From: JAWOJF01 sp046481785
GTDB lineage: Bacteria; Bacteroidota; Ignavibacteria; Ignavibacteriales; Ignavibacteriaceae
NCBI GenBank assembly: GCA_046481785.1
Contig: JAWOJF010000223.1
Location: forward strand, 1-15,200
Length of the DNA: 15,200 nucleotides
Reading direction: 5' to 3'
Under the pieces are notes generated by a model. It was not told the DNA's origin. It saw only the letters and a list, made by a program, of their open reading frames with translations, and made no database searches. Positions within the stretch are counted from its first letter, which is position 1. Each line of letters opens with the position of its first letter. Positions 1 through 6,835 of this stretch are shown here, piece by piece. The translations under genes and the position numbers were made by a program.

Positions 1-93
1 CAAGGTCTCGCCTATAAGGATTTCGCCGGACCGGAGCCCTGCGTGTTCCCCCAGACCTCTCGTGCCGCCGGATGAAGGACTCTCACCCCCTTT
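1..93. other. GC-rich segment with atypical codon use at the window edge
   Basis: The first ~93 bases are clearly richer in G+C than the AT-rich gene that runs into them. On the minus strand they stay open in the PolX-like frame (from about residue 272), but codons such as CGG, CTC, ACG and TCC cluster here and are rare in the preceding 270 codons. The residues are Gly/Ser/Arg-rich. The minus strand also carries a G-G-T-G-A-G-A-G-T-C-C stretch and repeated CCGGCG blocks that could fold. Three readings are possible: a divergent thumb of the same protein (a G-L-x-E-x-x-G-L pattern could match the PolX thumb), the edge of an inserted element such as a structured intron, or an assembly junction. 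The window end prevents a decision. Confidence 0.45.
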
Positions 94-897
94 TTCAGTC
101 AGCTTATTTATAAATTCTTTAGAGCCGGTAGTTTGAAATAACTTCTTTGCAAATTCATCCTCTGCCTTAACAATGTGAAAAACTACAGATACCTGGTACT
201 TATCTTCAAGAATGTATTTGTCTTTATCTTTCTTAATAGTATCATATACTTCAGCTATCTCTTTTTCAAATGTTTTGGTATTAGTTATCAGTAGAACAAA
301 TTGTATGGATGATATTACTTCGGCTCCCCTTCTCATCTCATCGGTTATTTCAAATCTTTTCACTGATTTCAGTTTTGTTAACTCCTCCTGAACAAGACTT
401 TTATACCTGTATCCTGTACTTAACAAGACCATGTTTGTGCTTTCATTAAGCAGTTCAATTTGTGTAAGTATTTTTTCCTGGGATTCTTTATCGAAACCCT
501 TAAACCTGCTCAGCCTGTTTTCATCACAAGCTGTTTTAAGTTCCTCAATATTAGATATACCGGCTTCCTCATAAAGAAATCTGATTTTCTTTGGAGTTAG
601 TCCTTTTATCTTCAGGAGTTTTTCAATACTGCCGGGAACCCTGACTGATAACTCATTGTACAGTGTAGAGTATCCTTCAGTATAAAACTCATAAATAACC
701 GCTTCCAGACTTTTGCCAATCCCGCTTATCTGGCTTATCTTTTTTTCTTTTATAAGCTTTTCAACATCTTTCGTAGATTTACGGACAGCCTCAGCTCCTT
801 TTCTAAAAGCTCCAACTTTATAAGGATTTTCTTTCAGATACTCCATCTTACCGGCAATATCCTCAAGCAGTTTTGATATTTCGTTTTTATCAGGCAT
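1..897 (-). CDS. Family X DNA polymerase-like protein (PolX), polymerase site degenerate, 3' end outside window
   Basis: 299 codons are open from an ATG at 897 to the window edge; the C-terminus, where bacterial PolX carries a PHP phosphoesterase domain, is missing from view. Seen: an N-terminal 8-kDa-like helical region (about 1-80) with helix-hairpin-helix GIGK at 59-62, a second hairpin around GLTPKK (99-104), a third around 134, then a palm-like region with RRG at 189-191 and TGSK (267-270) near the palm/thumb junction. In active PolX the palm reads G-S-x-R-R-G ... D-x-D, with a third Asp in a D-L-R strand. Here the matching positions are D186-E187, S197-x-Q199 and S237, so every catalytic carboxylate is absent. 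The family assignment comes from the HhH order plus the RRG and TGSK anchors. Inference: no nucleotidyl transfer; it may act through DNA binding and a PHP nuclease domain. There is no strong Shine-Dalgarno. It lies 347 bp downstream of korB-1 and is probably a separate transcript. Confidence 0.8.
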   Translation of the reverse strand, partial: MPDKNEISKLLEDIAGKMEYLKENPYKVGAFRKGAEAVRKSTKDVEKLIKEKKISQISGIGKSLEAVIYEFYTEGYSTLYNELSVRVPGSIEKLLKIKGLTPKKIRFLYEEAGISNIEELKTACDENRLSRFKGFDKESQEKILTQIELLNESTNMVLLSTGYRYKSLVQEELTKLKSVKRFEITDEMRRGAEVISSIQFVLLITNTKTFEKEIAEVYDTIKKDKDKYILEDKYQVSVVFHIVKAEDEFAKKLFQTTGSKEFINKLTEKGGESPSSGGTRGLGEHAGLRSGEILIGETL

Positions 898-944
898 ATA
901 AATAAAAATTTTAAGATTGATTTGAATATAATAAAAGGATGGGA

Positions 945-998
945 ATTTCTCAGTCACCTCTCTACGAGAGGCTGTTTGAAAATTAAAGACTGAGGAGT
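945..998. other. Nested inverted repeat in the korB-1/polX intergenic region
   Basis: CTCAGTC (949-955) pairs with GACTGAG (988-994). Inside it lies a perfect 6-bp stem CCTCTC (957-962) / GAGAGG (966-971) with a 3-nt loop. The outer stem extends to 945/998 if two U-G pairs are allowed on the + strand; on the minus strand those positions become A-C mismatches. No run of T follows directly on the minus side, so it is not a classic intrinsic terminator. It lies about 50-100 nt upstream of the PolX-like start and could be a leader structure of that gene or a 3' structure. The rest of 898-1244 holds no ORF I would call. Confidence 0.45.
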
Positions 999-1074
999 AA
1001 ATATTAATTCTTAGGAGTTTGTGTTAAAAGAAGAAAGTGGTGAATAAATATATATTAACCCCAGGCTTTCAGTT

Positions 1075-1202
1075 TCTGTTGCACAACTCAGCCTTAACTT
1101 CATAAGGAGAGGATATCAATTGCCATGACTATTAATGTCACGGCAATAAATAAACAGTCACTTTCAAGGAGAAGACATTTAAATTATTAGTTCTGCAACA
1201 GA
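1075..1202 (-). other. Two-level inverted repeat downstream of korB-1
   Basis: TCTGTTGCA (1075-1083) and TGCAACAGA (1194-1202) form a perfect 9-bp inverted repeat. Enclosed is a stem-loop at 1119-1147: ATTGCC and TGAC on one arm, GTCA and GGCAAT on the other, with a 7-nt loop. The single mismatch is A-C on the + strand but becomes a G-U pair on the minus strand, giving a continuous 11-bp stem there. That favours an RNA made in the korAB-1 direction, where it would sit in the 3' untranslated region about 100 nt past the korB-1 stop. No U-tract follows, so processing or RNA protection is as likely as termination. Confidence 0.4.
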
Positions 1203-1244
1203 CTCTAAACATGGGGTTATTCAATCAAAGACGGGGATAACTTC

Positions 1245-2297
1245 TCAGTTCACTTCCCACATATTACCACTGAAAAGAAGTTTTCTTAAATCTCCCTCGC
1301 CCCGGGACTGCTTTACGCCTTCAATTTGTTTATGGAAATCTTCATCATAAGTGGATTTCTTTTCCTGTTTTAAAACTCCAATAGGAGTTGGAAATCCATC
1401 CATATCAGAAAGATGGGCAATAATATGAGAGCGCATAGGATTTGGATCAAACTCATCATGGATCCAGGCATCACTTAGTGAGTATTTACCATTTGAGAGA
1501 TCTATTACTTCCGGTGTAAGGCCGTTAATCCTTATTGCTTTATCCATACTTTTGCCATACACCATTGGTTTTCCATGTTCAAGTACAAGAACATGATCGG
1601 CCTTAGTATCTTTATCAGTTAACTGGTCAAATGCACCGTCATTAAATATATTGCAGTTCTGGAAAACTTCAATGAATGCCGTGCCTTTATGTTCATTTGC
1701 CCTTTTCATCATTGCCTGCAAATGCTTTGCATCCCTGTCTAATGAGCGGGCAACAAAAGTTGCACCGGAACCAATTGCCAGTTCAAGAGGATTAAAAGGA
1801 AAATCCACACTGCCGAAAGGGGTACTTTTTGTTTTTTTGCCTTTTTCGGAGGTAGGTGAATACTGCCCTTTTGTTAATCCGTAAATCCTGTTGTTGAAAA
1901 GGAGAATTTTAATATCAATATTTCTCCTGCAGGCATGTATAAAATGATTTCCGCCGATGCTCATTAAATCACCATCGCCGGTTGCAACCCATACTGACAA
2001 TGAAGGATTGTTCAGCTTTACACCAGTAGCTATTGCCGGGGCCCTGCCATGAATACCATGGAAGCCGTATGTGCTCATGTAATAAGGAAATCTTGCAGCG
2101 CACCCTATTCCTGATATCCATACAACATCTTCAATTTTTACTCCGAATTCCGGAGAGCTTCTCTGCATCTGCGCAAGTATTGAATAATCACCGCATCCCG
2201 GGCACCAGCGTACATCCTGCGATGAAGAGAAATCTTTTGAAGTATATTTAATTTTTTCCCGCTCCTGAACCTGTTCCTGATTTTTTTTATCTTCCAT
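1245..2297 (-). CDS. korB: 2-oxoglutarate:ferredoxin oxidoreductase, beta subunit (copy 1)
   Basis: 350 aa. Catalytic beta subunit of a cytoplasmic 2-oxoacid:ferredoxin oxidoreductase, which interconverts 2-oxoglutarate + CoA and succinyl-CoA + CO2 with ferredoxin as electron carrier. Seen, numbering from the chosen ATG: CPGCGD with cluster cysteines C32 and C35, a third in GIGC (C66), a fourth in FQNC (C215); thiamine diphosphate motif GDGD (107-110) ending at N135-N136. Length and motif order are those of the KorB family; 2-oxoglutarate is the most likely substrate but another 2-oxoacid cannot be excluded. The ATG at 2297 is preferred over the in-frame TTG at 2318 because GGAGCT lies 3 nt upstream of it. 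korA-1 ends 26 nt before, so the two form an operon. Odd: C66 is followed by Ala-Ala, whereas copy 2 has Ser-Ser. Confidence 0.93.
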   Translation of the reverse strand: MEDKKNQEQVQEREKIKYTSKDFSSSQDVRWCPGCGDYSILAQMQRSSPEFGVKIEDVVWISGIGCAARFPYYMSTYGFHGIHGRAPAIATGVKLNNPSLSVWVATGDGDLMSIGGNHFIHACRRNIDIKILLFNNRIYGLTKGQYSPTSEKGKKTKSTPFGSVDFPFNPLELAIGSGATFVARSLDRDAKHLQAMMKRANEHKGTAFIEVFQNCNIFNDGAFDQLTDKDTKADHVLVLEHGKPMVYGKSMDKAIRINGLTPEVIDLSNGKYSLSDAWIHDEFDPNPMRSHIIAHLSDMDGFPTPIGVLKQEKKSTYDEDFHKQIEGVKQSRGEGDLRKLLFSGNMWEVN

Positions 2298-2300
2298 ATC

Positions 2301-2306
2301 AGCTCC
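2301..2306 (-). promoter_or_regulatory. Ribosome binding site deciding the korB-1 start
   Basis: GGAGCT on the minus strand, 3 nt before the ATG at 2297. It fits the shorter start and not the TTG 21 nt upstream, which has no purine-rich site ahead of it. Confidence 0.65.
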
Positions 2307-2323
2307 ATTGGACTGCAAGATTT

Positions 2324-4198
2324 CTAGTCTGCAGTACTGCTTAATATTGTTTTAATTTTATTTTCAATTTCTGATGATTTAAATGGCAATCCCTGTATTT
2401 TATTAAAGGCTTCCACATCTACAAGAAATTCGCTTCTTAAAATTTTTGCAAGCTGTCCCATGTTTAACTCAGGACAAAGTACATATTTATATTTTTTTAA
2501 TACTTCTCCGGTGTTTTTCGGAAAAGGATTTAAGTACCTGAAATGAGCCTGAGCAGCTTTTTTTCCTTCTGCTCTAACCCTGCTTACAGCTTCGGTAATA
2601 GCACCGTAAGTTCCGCCCCACCCTATTACAAGTATATCTGCATCTTTATCTCCCAATACTTCAAGTTCTGGTATATCATTCTCTATATTTTTAATTTTCT
2701 GGGCACGGAGCCTTACCATAAACTCATGGTTCTCCGGATCATAACTAACATCACCGGAAATGTTGGCTTTTTCAAGTCCGCCTATCCTGTGCATTAAGCC
2801 GGGAGTACCGGGAACAACCCAGGGGCGTGATAAATTTTCATCTCTTAAATAAGGCTGGAATCCTTCTTTCTCAGTTCTGAAATTCACTTCTATGGAAGGA
2901 ATAGTATCCGGATCGGGAATTTTCCATGGCTCAGAACCATTCGCAAGATAACCATCTGACAGGTACATAACAGGCACCATGTATTTGGTTGCAAGCCTTG
3001 CTGCTTCCAGAGCCATATTAAAACAATCGGAAGGAGTAGCCGGAGCCAGAATGGCAACAGGAGCTTCGCCATTCCTGCCATACATTGCCTGTAGTAAATC
3101 TGACTGCTCTGTTTTTGTGGGAAGCCCTGTACTTGGTCCCCCCCGCTGAACATCAATAATAATAAGCGGCAGTTCGGTCATCACAGCAAGTCCTATTGCT
3201 TCAGTTTTTAGCGCAACACCGGGGCCGCTGGTAGTAGTTATAGCTAATGCTCCGGAAAAAGCAGCTCCAATTGCCGCAGTAATAGCAGCTATTTCGTCTT
3301 CGGCCTGGAATGTTCTTACATTAAAATTTTTATGCCTGCTTAACTCATGAAGAATATCAGAAGCAGGTGTTATCGGATAAGACCCGAGAAACAAAGGCAA
3401 TCCGCTTTTAGCGGCTGCGGTAATAAAACCTATTGCCACAGCTTCATTCCCTGAAATATTTCTATATGTCCCTTTATTTAATTTAGCAGGTTCAACATGA
3501 TACCTTGTGGTAAACAGTTCAGTATTTTCTCCGAAATAATAACCTGCCATTAAAGCTTTCTCATTTGCTTTTGCAATCAGCGGAGAATTCTTGAACTTAG
3601 ATTCAATCCATTTTAATGTAGGTTCAATCGGACGGCTGTACAGCCAGTACATCATTCCGAGTGCAAAAAAGTTTTTACACCTTTCAATTTCTTTTGCAGA
3701 AAGACCGCTGTCTTCAAGTGCGGTTCTTGTCAGCGAGCTAAGCGGTACCTGTACAACATTATAACCTTCAAGTGTATTATCCTCAAGAGGATTTACATCG
3801 TAAGCTGCCAGTCTTAAATTTTTATTATCGAAAGAATTAAGATTTACTATTATTGTACCGCCGGGTTTAAGGTCTCTATAATTTGTTTTTAAAGCTGCTG
3901 GATTCATTGCAACAAGCACATCCGGGGCATCGCCGGGAGTATGTATATCACTGCTGCTGAAATGAAGCTGAAAGCCGCTTACACCATAAGTAGTCCCGGC
4001 AGGAGCTCTTATTTCAGCGGGAAAATCGGGCAGAGTGCTTAAATCATTGCCAACAAGGGCTGTGGTGTTGGTAAACTGGCTTCCTGTAAGCTGCATTCCG
4101 TCACCGGAATCTCCCGCAAATCTTACAGTTACATCACTTAGATTTGAAATGCTTTTTTCCAGCCTGTTATTAGCCGGAATATTTGTTTTATCACTCAT
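2324..4198 (-). CDS. korA: 2-oxoglutarate:ferredoxin oxidoreductase, gamma-alpha fused subunit (copy 1)
   Basis: 624 aa, the fused gamma-alpha subunit that pairs with KorB-1. Residues about 20-205 form the gamma domain (GDSGDGM at 29-35, then P-A-E-I-R-A-P near 60). The alpha domain starts near 245 with YPITPAS (274-280), the thiamine pyrimidine/substrate-side motif, then TTTSGPG (321-327) and RGGPSTGLPT (352-361); the C-terminal domain begins around residue 510. No ferredoxin-type CxxCxxC domain is fused, so the enzyme carries only the cluster in KorB. The order gamma-alpha then beta is usual for KorAB. The start ATG at 4198 has no clear Shine-Dalgarno, only an A/T-rich leader, common in Bacteroidota. 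By eye it is roughly 70% identical to copy 2 (not computed), with all motifs kept. It is preceded by a long leader containing two hairpins. Confidence 0.93.
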   Translation of the reverse strand: MSDKTNIPANNRLEKSISNLSDVTVRFAGDSGDGMQLTGSQFTNTTALVGNDLSTLPDFPAEIRAPAGTTYGVSGFQLHFSSSDIHTPGDAPDVLVAMNPAALKTNYRDLKPGGTIIVNLNSFDNKNLRLAAYDVNPLEDNTLEGYNVVQVPLSSLTRTALEDSGLSAKEIERCKNFFALGMMYWLYSRPIEPTLKWIESKFKNSPLIAKANEKALMAGYYFGENTELFTTRYHVEPAKLNKGTYRNISGNEAVAIGFITAAAKSGLPLFLGSYPITPASDILHELSRHKNFNVRTFQAEDEIAAITAAIGAAFSGALAITTTSGPGVALKTEAIGLAVMTELPLIIIDVQRGGPSTGLPTKTEQSDLLQAMYGRNGEAPVAILAPATPSDCFNMALEAARLATKYMVPVMYLSDGYLANGSEPWKIPDPDTIPSIEVNFRTEKEGFQPYLRDENLSRPWVVPGTPGLMHRIGGLEKANISGDVSYDPENHEFMVRLRAQKIKNIENDIPELEVLGDKDADILVIGWGGTYGAITEAVSRVRAEGKKAAQAHFRYLNPFPKNTGEVLKKYKYVLCPELNMGQLAKILRSEFLVDVEAFNKIQGLPFKSSEIENKIKTILSSTAD

Positions 4199-4337
4199 AA
4201 TATTGGTCGTTATATATTATTTCACTTTTTGGTTTAAGAATAGTTTCATTTTTACTTATTGAAGGAATGAATTGTGTTTTGTAATATAAAGGGAAGAAAC
4301 CGCCGCAGGGAACAGCCGGAGCTATATACAGGCAGTT

Positions 4338-4369
4338 AAAAAAATCATGCAGCAAAACAGTAATGCTGC
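4338..4369 (-). terminator. Intrinsic-terminator-like hairpin in the korA-1 leader
   Basis: On the minus strand the arms GCAGCA (4369-4364) and TGCTGC (4354-4349) form a 6-bp stem with a 9-nt loop, followed after 4 nt by seven U (4344-4338). It sits about 140 nt upstream of korA-1, with no minus-strand gene before it that would need terminating, so it would act as an attenuator on the korAB-1 transcript. The stem is short and the gap before the U-run makes it a weak terminator. Confidence 0.4.
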
Positions 4370-4398
4370 TCCAGATCGAAGATATATCCATTAGTAAA

Positions 4399-4420
4399 AT
4401 AAAGTGTGAAGCCACTTTAT
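4399..4420. other. Perfect 8-bp inverted repeat upstream of the leader terminator
   Basis: ATAAAGTG (4399-4406) and CACTTTAT (4413-4420) are perfectly complementary around a 6-nt loop. On the + strand the stem is followed after 2 nt by TTTTTT (4423-4428), which looks like a terminator in that direction although no + gene precedes it. On the minus strand it would be the first of two consecutive leader hairpins ahead of korA-1. An operator is the other option. The remaining gene-free sequence of 4199-4660 shows nothing else I can support beyond the promoter candidates listed. Confidence 0.4.
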
Positions 4421-4466
4421 GCTTTTTTAAAAATATATTTATAGTCGGGTTTTTTATACCGCCGTT

Positions 4467-4495
4467 AACTTAAATAAGCTAACATCTATTGTCAA
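4467..4495 (-). promoter_or_regulatory. Candidate promoter for korA-1/korB-1
   Basis: A perfect TTGACA box lies on the minus strand at 4495-4490, with a poor -10 candidate (TTAAGT or TAAGTT) 16-17 nt downstream. A transcript from here would have a leader of about 260 nt and run through both hairpins before korA-1. The -35 box is good and the -10 weak, so this is tentative. Confidence 0.25.
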
Positions 4496-4522
4496 ATGCA
4501 AATAGTGAGCTGCAGCCGGATT

Positions 4523-4550
4523 TTGATTAACTGAAACAAAACTGTATAGT
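4523..4550 (+). promoter_or_regulatory. Candidate promoter for the sensor histidine kinase
   Basis: TTGATT (4523-4528), a 16-nt spacer, then TATAGT (4545-4550): a sigma-70-like pair on the + strand, about 110 nt upstream of the kinase ATG. It lies back to back with the candidate korA-1 promoter, so the two could share control. Confidence 0.3.
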
Positions 4551-4660
4551 GAAAATAATTTATAAAAGTATGAAAAAAGGCCTTATAATCAATTTACTTT
4601 TTTACCGCTGATCCATATCTTATCATTGTTTATCTGTTAATTTTCACAGCTTAATACTAC

Positions 4661-6823
4661 ATGAATATATCGAAAATAGTACTACTTTTGTTTTTTGCCC
4701 TTCATCCTATTATTTCAGCCTCAGATGGGCCGGATAGTCTCGAAAACTTACTTAAAACATCACAGGGGAAAGATAAGCTTGAGATTTTAAACAAGCTGTC
4801 TGTTTCTTACCGGGTAATATCTCCTGATAAGAGCATTCAATTCGGAGAGGAATTGCTGGAATTATCAAAGAAGCTTAATGATCCTGAAAATCAATGCAGG
4901 GCCTTAAGAAATATAGGAATTGGATACAGTTATTTAAGCGATTACAAGCGGGGGCTAATTTATTTTGAGAAAAGTCTTGTTATTGCTGAAGAAAATGATT
5001 TAAATATTCAGGCTGCACTTTCATATAACTCCATTGGTAATTATCATTACTTAACAGGCAATCTGGGTGAAGCACTGGACTATTATAAAAAAGCTTTGGC
5101 TGCCAGTGATACTGTAAACGGGAAGGCCGGGATGATTAGTTATATAAATAATATCGGTAATATTTACAGCAATATGGGCAATTATGACAAAGCCCTTGAA
5201 TATTATTTCCAGTCATTAAGTATAAGTGAAGAGTTGAAGGATAAACAGGGTATTTCGATGGCTTATGTAAATATAGGGGCAATTTATAATGATAACCAGA
5301 ACTATACAAAGGCCCTTGCATATTATTCTAAGGCAATAAATATATCAAGATCTATAAATGATAAACACTTAACCGCAAATATTCTTAACAACATTGGTAA
5401 TATATACTCTGTACAGGACAAGTTGAATGAGGCTTTGAATAATTATAAACAGTCATTAAAACTTAAAGAAGAAATCAGTGATGAGTTCGGGGCAGCAATC
5501 TCCCTGGGGGATATTGGGAATATTTATTCCCGTTTAGGAAAAAATGATATTGCACTTCAGTATCAAAAAAGATCTTATGAATTACAGAAAAAAACGGGAA
5601 ATGCCGAAGGAGAAATCATATCATTGCTTAATATTGGTAAAACCTATATTAATATAAAACAATATAATGATGCTTTACTCAGTTTCAGCCAGGCTGAAAA
5701 GCTGTCGAAAAGTTTTAATGCCAAATATCTGCTCGAATCCTACCAGGCCAAAGCACAAGCATTCGAGAAACTTGGTGATTACAGGAATGCCTATTTAACT
5801 TTTAATCTATACTCAACACTTAATGACTCTTTATTTAATGAAACAAGTTCCAAACAACTGGCAGAATTACAAACTAAATATGAAGCTGAAAAAAAGGACC
5901 GGGAGATAAGTCTGCTTCAGCGAGATAAAAAGATACGGGAATTGGATATTCAAAACCAGGGGTTCATTCAAAACACATTAATTGCCGGCATATTTATTCT
6001 TGTTGTTGTCGCCGGCCTGATTACTAACCGTTACAGACTAAAGAAAAAAGCAAATGAGCTGCTGGAAGAAAAAATAGGAGTTATTAACAAGCAGAAAGAG
6101 GAATTAAAAATTCTGAATGCAAATAAAGATAAACTTCTTTCTATAATATCTCACGACCTGAGAAGCCCCTTCCAGGCGCTTGTGGGATACTCAGAGCTTC
6201 TTGCTTTAAGCATAGATGAACTTAGCAAAGAGGAAATAATAAACTATTCACAGGATATAAATACAACCTCACGGCAAACCCTCGAGCTTCTTGAAACCCT
6301 GCTGGAGTGGTCGCGGCTGCAGCTTGGCAAAATTGTACATTACCCAAATAGTTTTAGCATTGCTAATTTAGTTAATAAAACTATCCGCCTGATGCTGCAC
6401 AGTGCAAACAGGAAAAATGTTCTTATTAAAGCTGAAACAGAAACTGATTATCCGGTTTATGCGGATGAACAAATGATTACTTCAGCTCTTCATAACCTGT
6501 TATCAAATGCTATAAAGTTCTCGCATGAGGGAGGTATTGTAAAAGTTGAAGTTAAATCTGAGGGTGATTTAGTTAAAGTTATTGTAGAGGACAGCGGAAT
6601 AGGAATAAGCAAAGTAAATTTAGATAAAATATTTAACCGGGATATTCATTTTTCAACTAAAGGTACTGCCGAAGAAAAAGGCTCAGGTTTAGGACTTGAA
6701 TTATGTAAAGAGCTTGTGGAAAAAAACGGCGGCAATATTTATGTAGAAAGTGAAGAAGGGAAAGGAGCACGATTTACTTTTACAATACCGTTAAGTACTG
6801 AATTGACAACGACTAAGTTTTAA
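4661..6823 (+). CDS. TPR-repeat sensor histidine kinase
   Basis: 720 aa membrane-bound two-component sensor kinase. Residues 1-20 are a signal peptide (hydrophobic core LLLFFALHPI). Residues about 80-360 are tetratricopeptide repeats with an exact 40-residue period: the (N/S/D)-I-G core recurs at 84, 124, 164, 204, 244, 284 and 324. A charged coiled-coil stretch (about 395-435) leads into one membrane helix (about 438-455), so the TPR array should be periplasmic. The kinase core follows: H-box ISHDLRSPF with phospho-acceptor H498, N-box HNLLSNAIKF (611-620), G1 DSGIGI (644-649) and G2 GSGLGL (674-679), all intact. No receiver domain is attached and no response regulator gene lies in the window, so it is an orphan here. 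There is no clear Shine-Dalgarno before ATG 4661. It is the only + strand gene, divergent from korA-1 and convergent with the phosphoesterase; its target is unknown. Confidence 0.93.
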   Translation: MNISKIVLLLFFALHPIISASDGPDSLENLLKTSQGKDKLEILNKLSVSYRVISPDKSIQFGEELLELSKKLNDPENQCRALRNIGIGYSYLSDYKRGLIYFEKSLVIAEENDLNIQAALSYNSIGNYHYLTGNLGEALDYYKKALAASDTVNGKAGMISYINNIGNIYSNMGNYDKALEYYFQSLSISEELKDKQGISMAYVNIGAIYNDNQNYTKALAYYSKAINISRSINDKHLTANILNNIGNIYSVQDKLNEALNNYKQSLKLKEEISDEFGAAISLGDIGNIYSRLGKNDIALQYQKRSYELQKKTGNAEGEIISLLNIGKTYINIKQYNDALLSFSQAEKLSKSFNAKYLLESYQAKAQAFEKLGDYRNAYLTFNLYSTLNDSLFNETSSKQLAELQTKYEAEKKDREISLLQRDKKIRELDIQNQGFIQNTLIAGIFILVVVAGLITNRYRLKKKANELLEEKIGVINKQKEELKILNANKDKLLSIISHDLRSPFQALVGYSELLALSIDELSKEEIINYSQDINTTSRQTLELLETLLEWSRLQLGKIVHYPNSFSIANLVNKTIRLMLHSANRKNVLIKAETETDYPVYADEQMITSALHNLLSNAIKFSHEGGIVKVEVKSEGDLVKVIVEDSGIGISKVNLDKIFNRDIHFSTKGTAEEKGSGLGLELCKELVEKNGGNIYVESEEGKGARFTFTIPLSTELTTTKF

Positions 6824-6835
6824 TTATTTGGGAAT

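Noticed and set aside
1..93. Firm call of a group II intron end
   Set aside because: No GUGYG boundary, domain V or reverse transcriptase is visible in 93 nt; kept only as one explanation for the GC-rich block.
2298..2318. Longer korB-1 N-terminus from a TTG
   Set aside because: The downstream ATG has GGAGCT just before it; the TTG has no ribosome site and the extra 7 residues match nothing in copy 2.
4191..4415. 74-codon minus-strand ORF overlapping the korA-1 start by 8 nt, a possible coupled leader peptide
   Set aside because: It starts with GTG, has no ribosome site, runs through two hairpins, and its residues resemble no family. The overlap is suggestive but not enough to call a gene.
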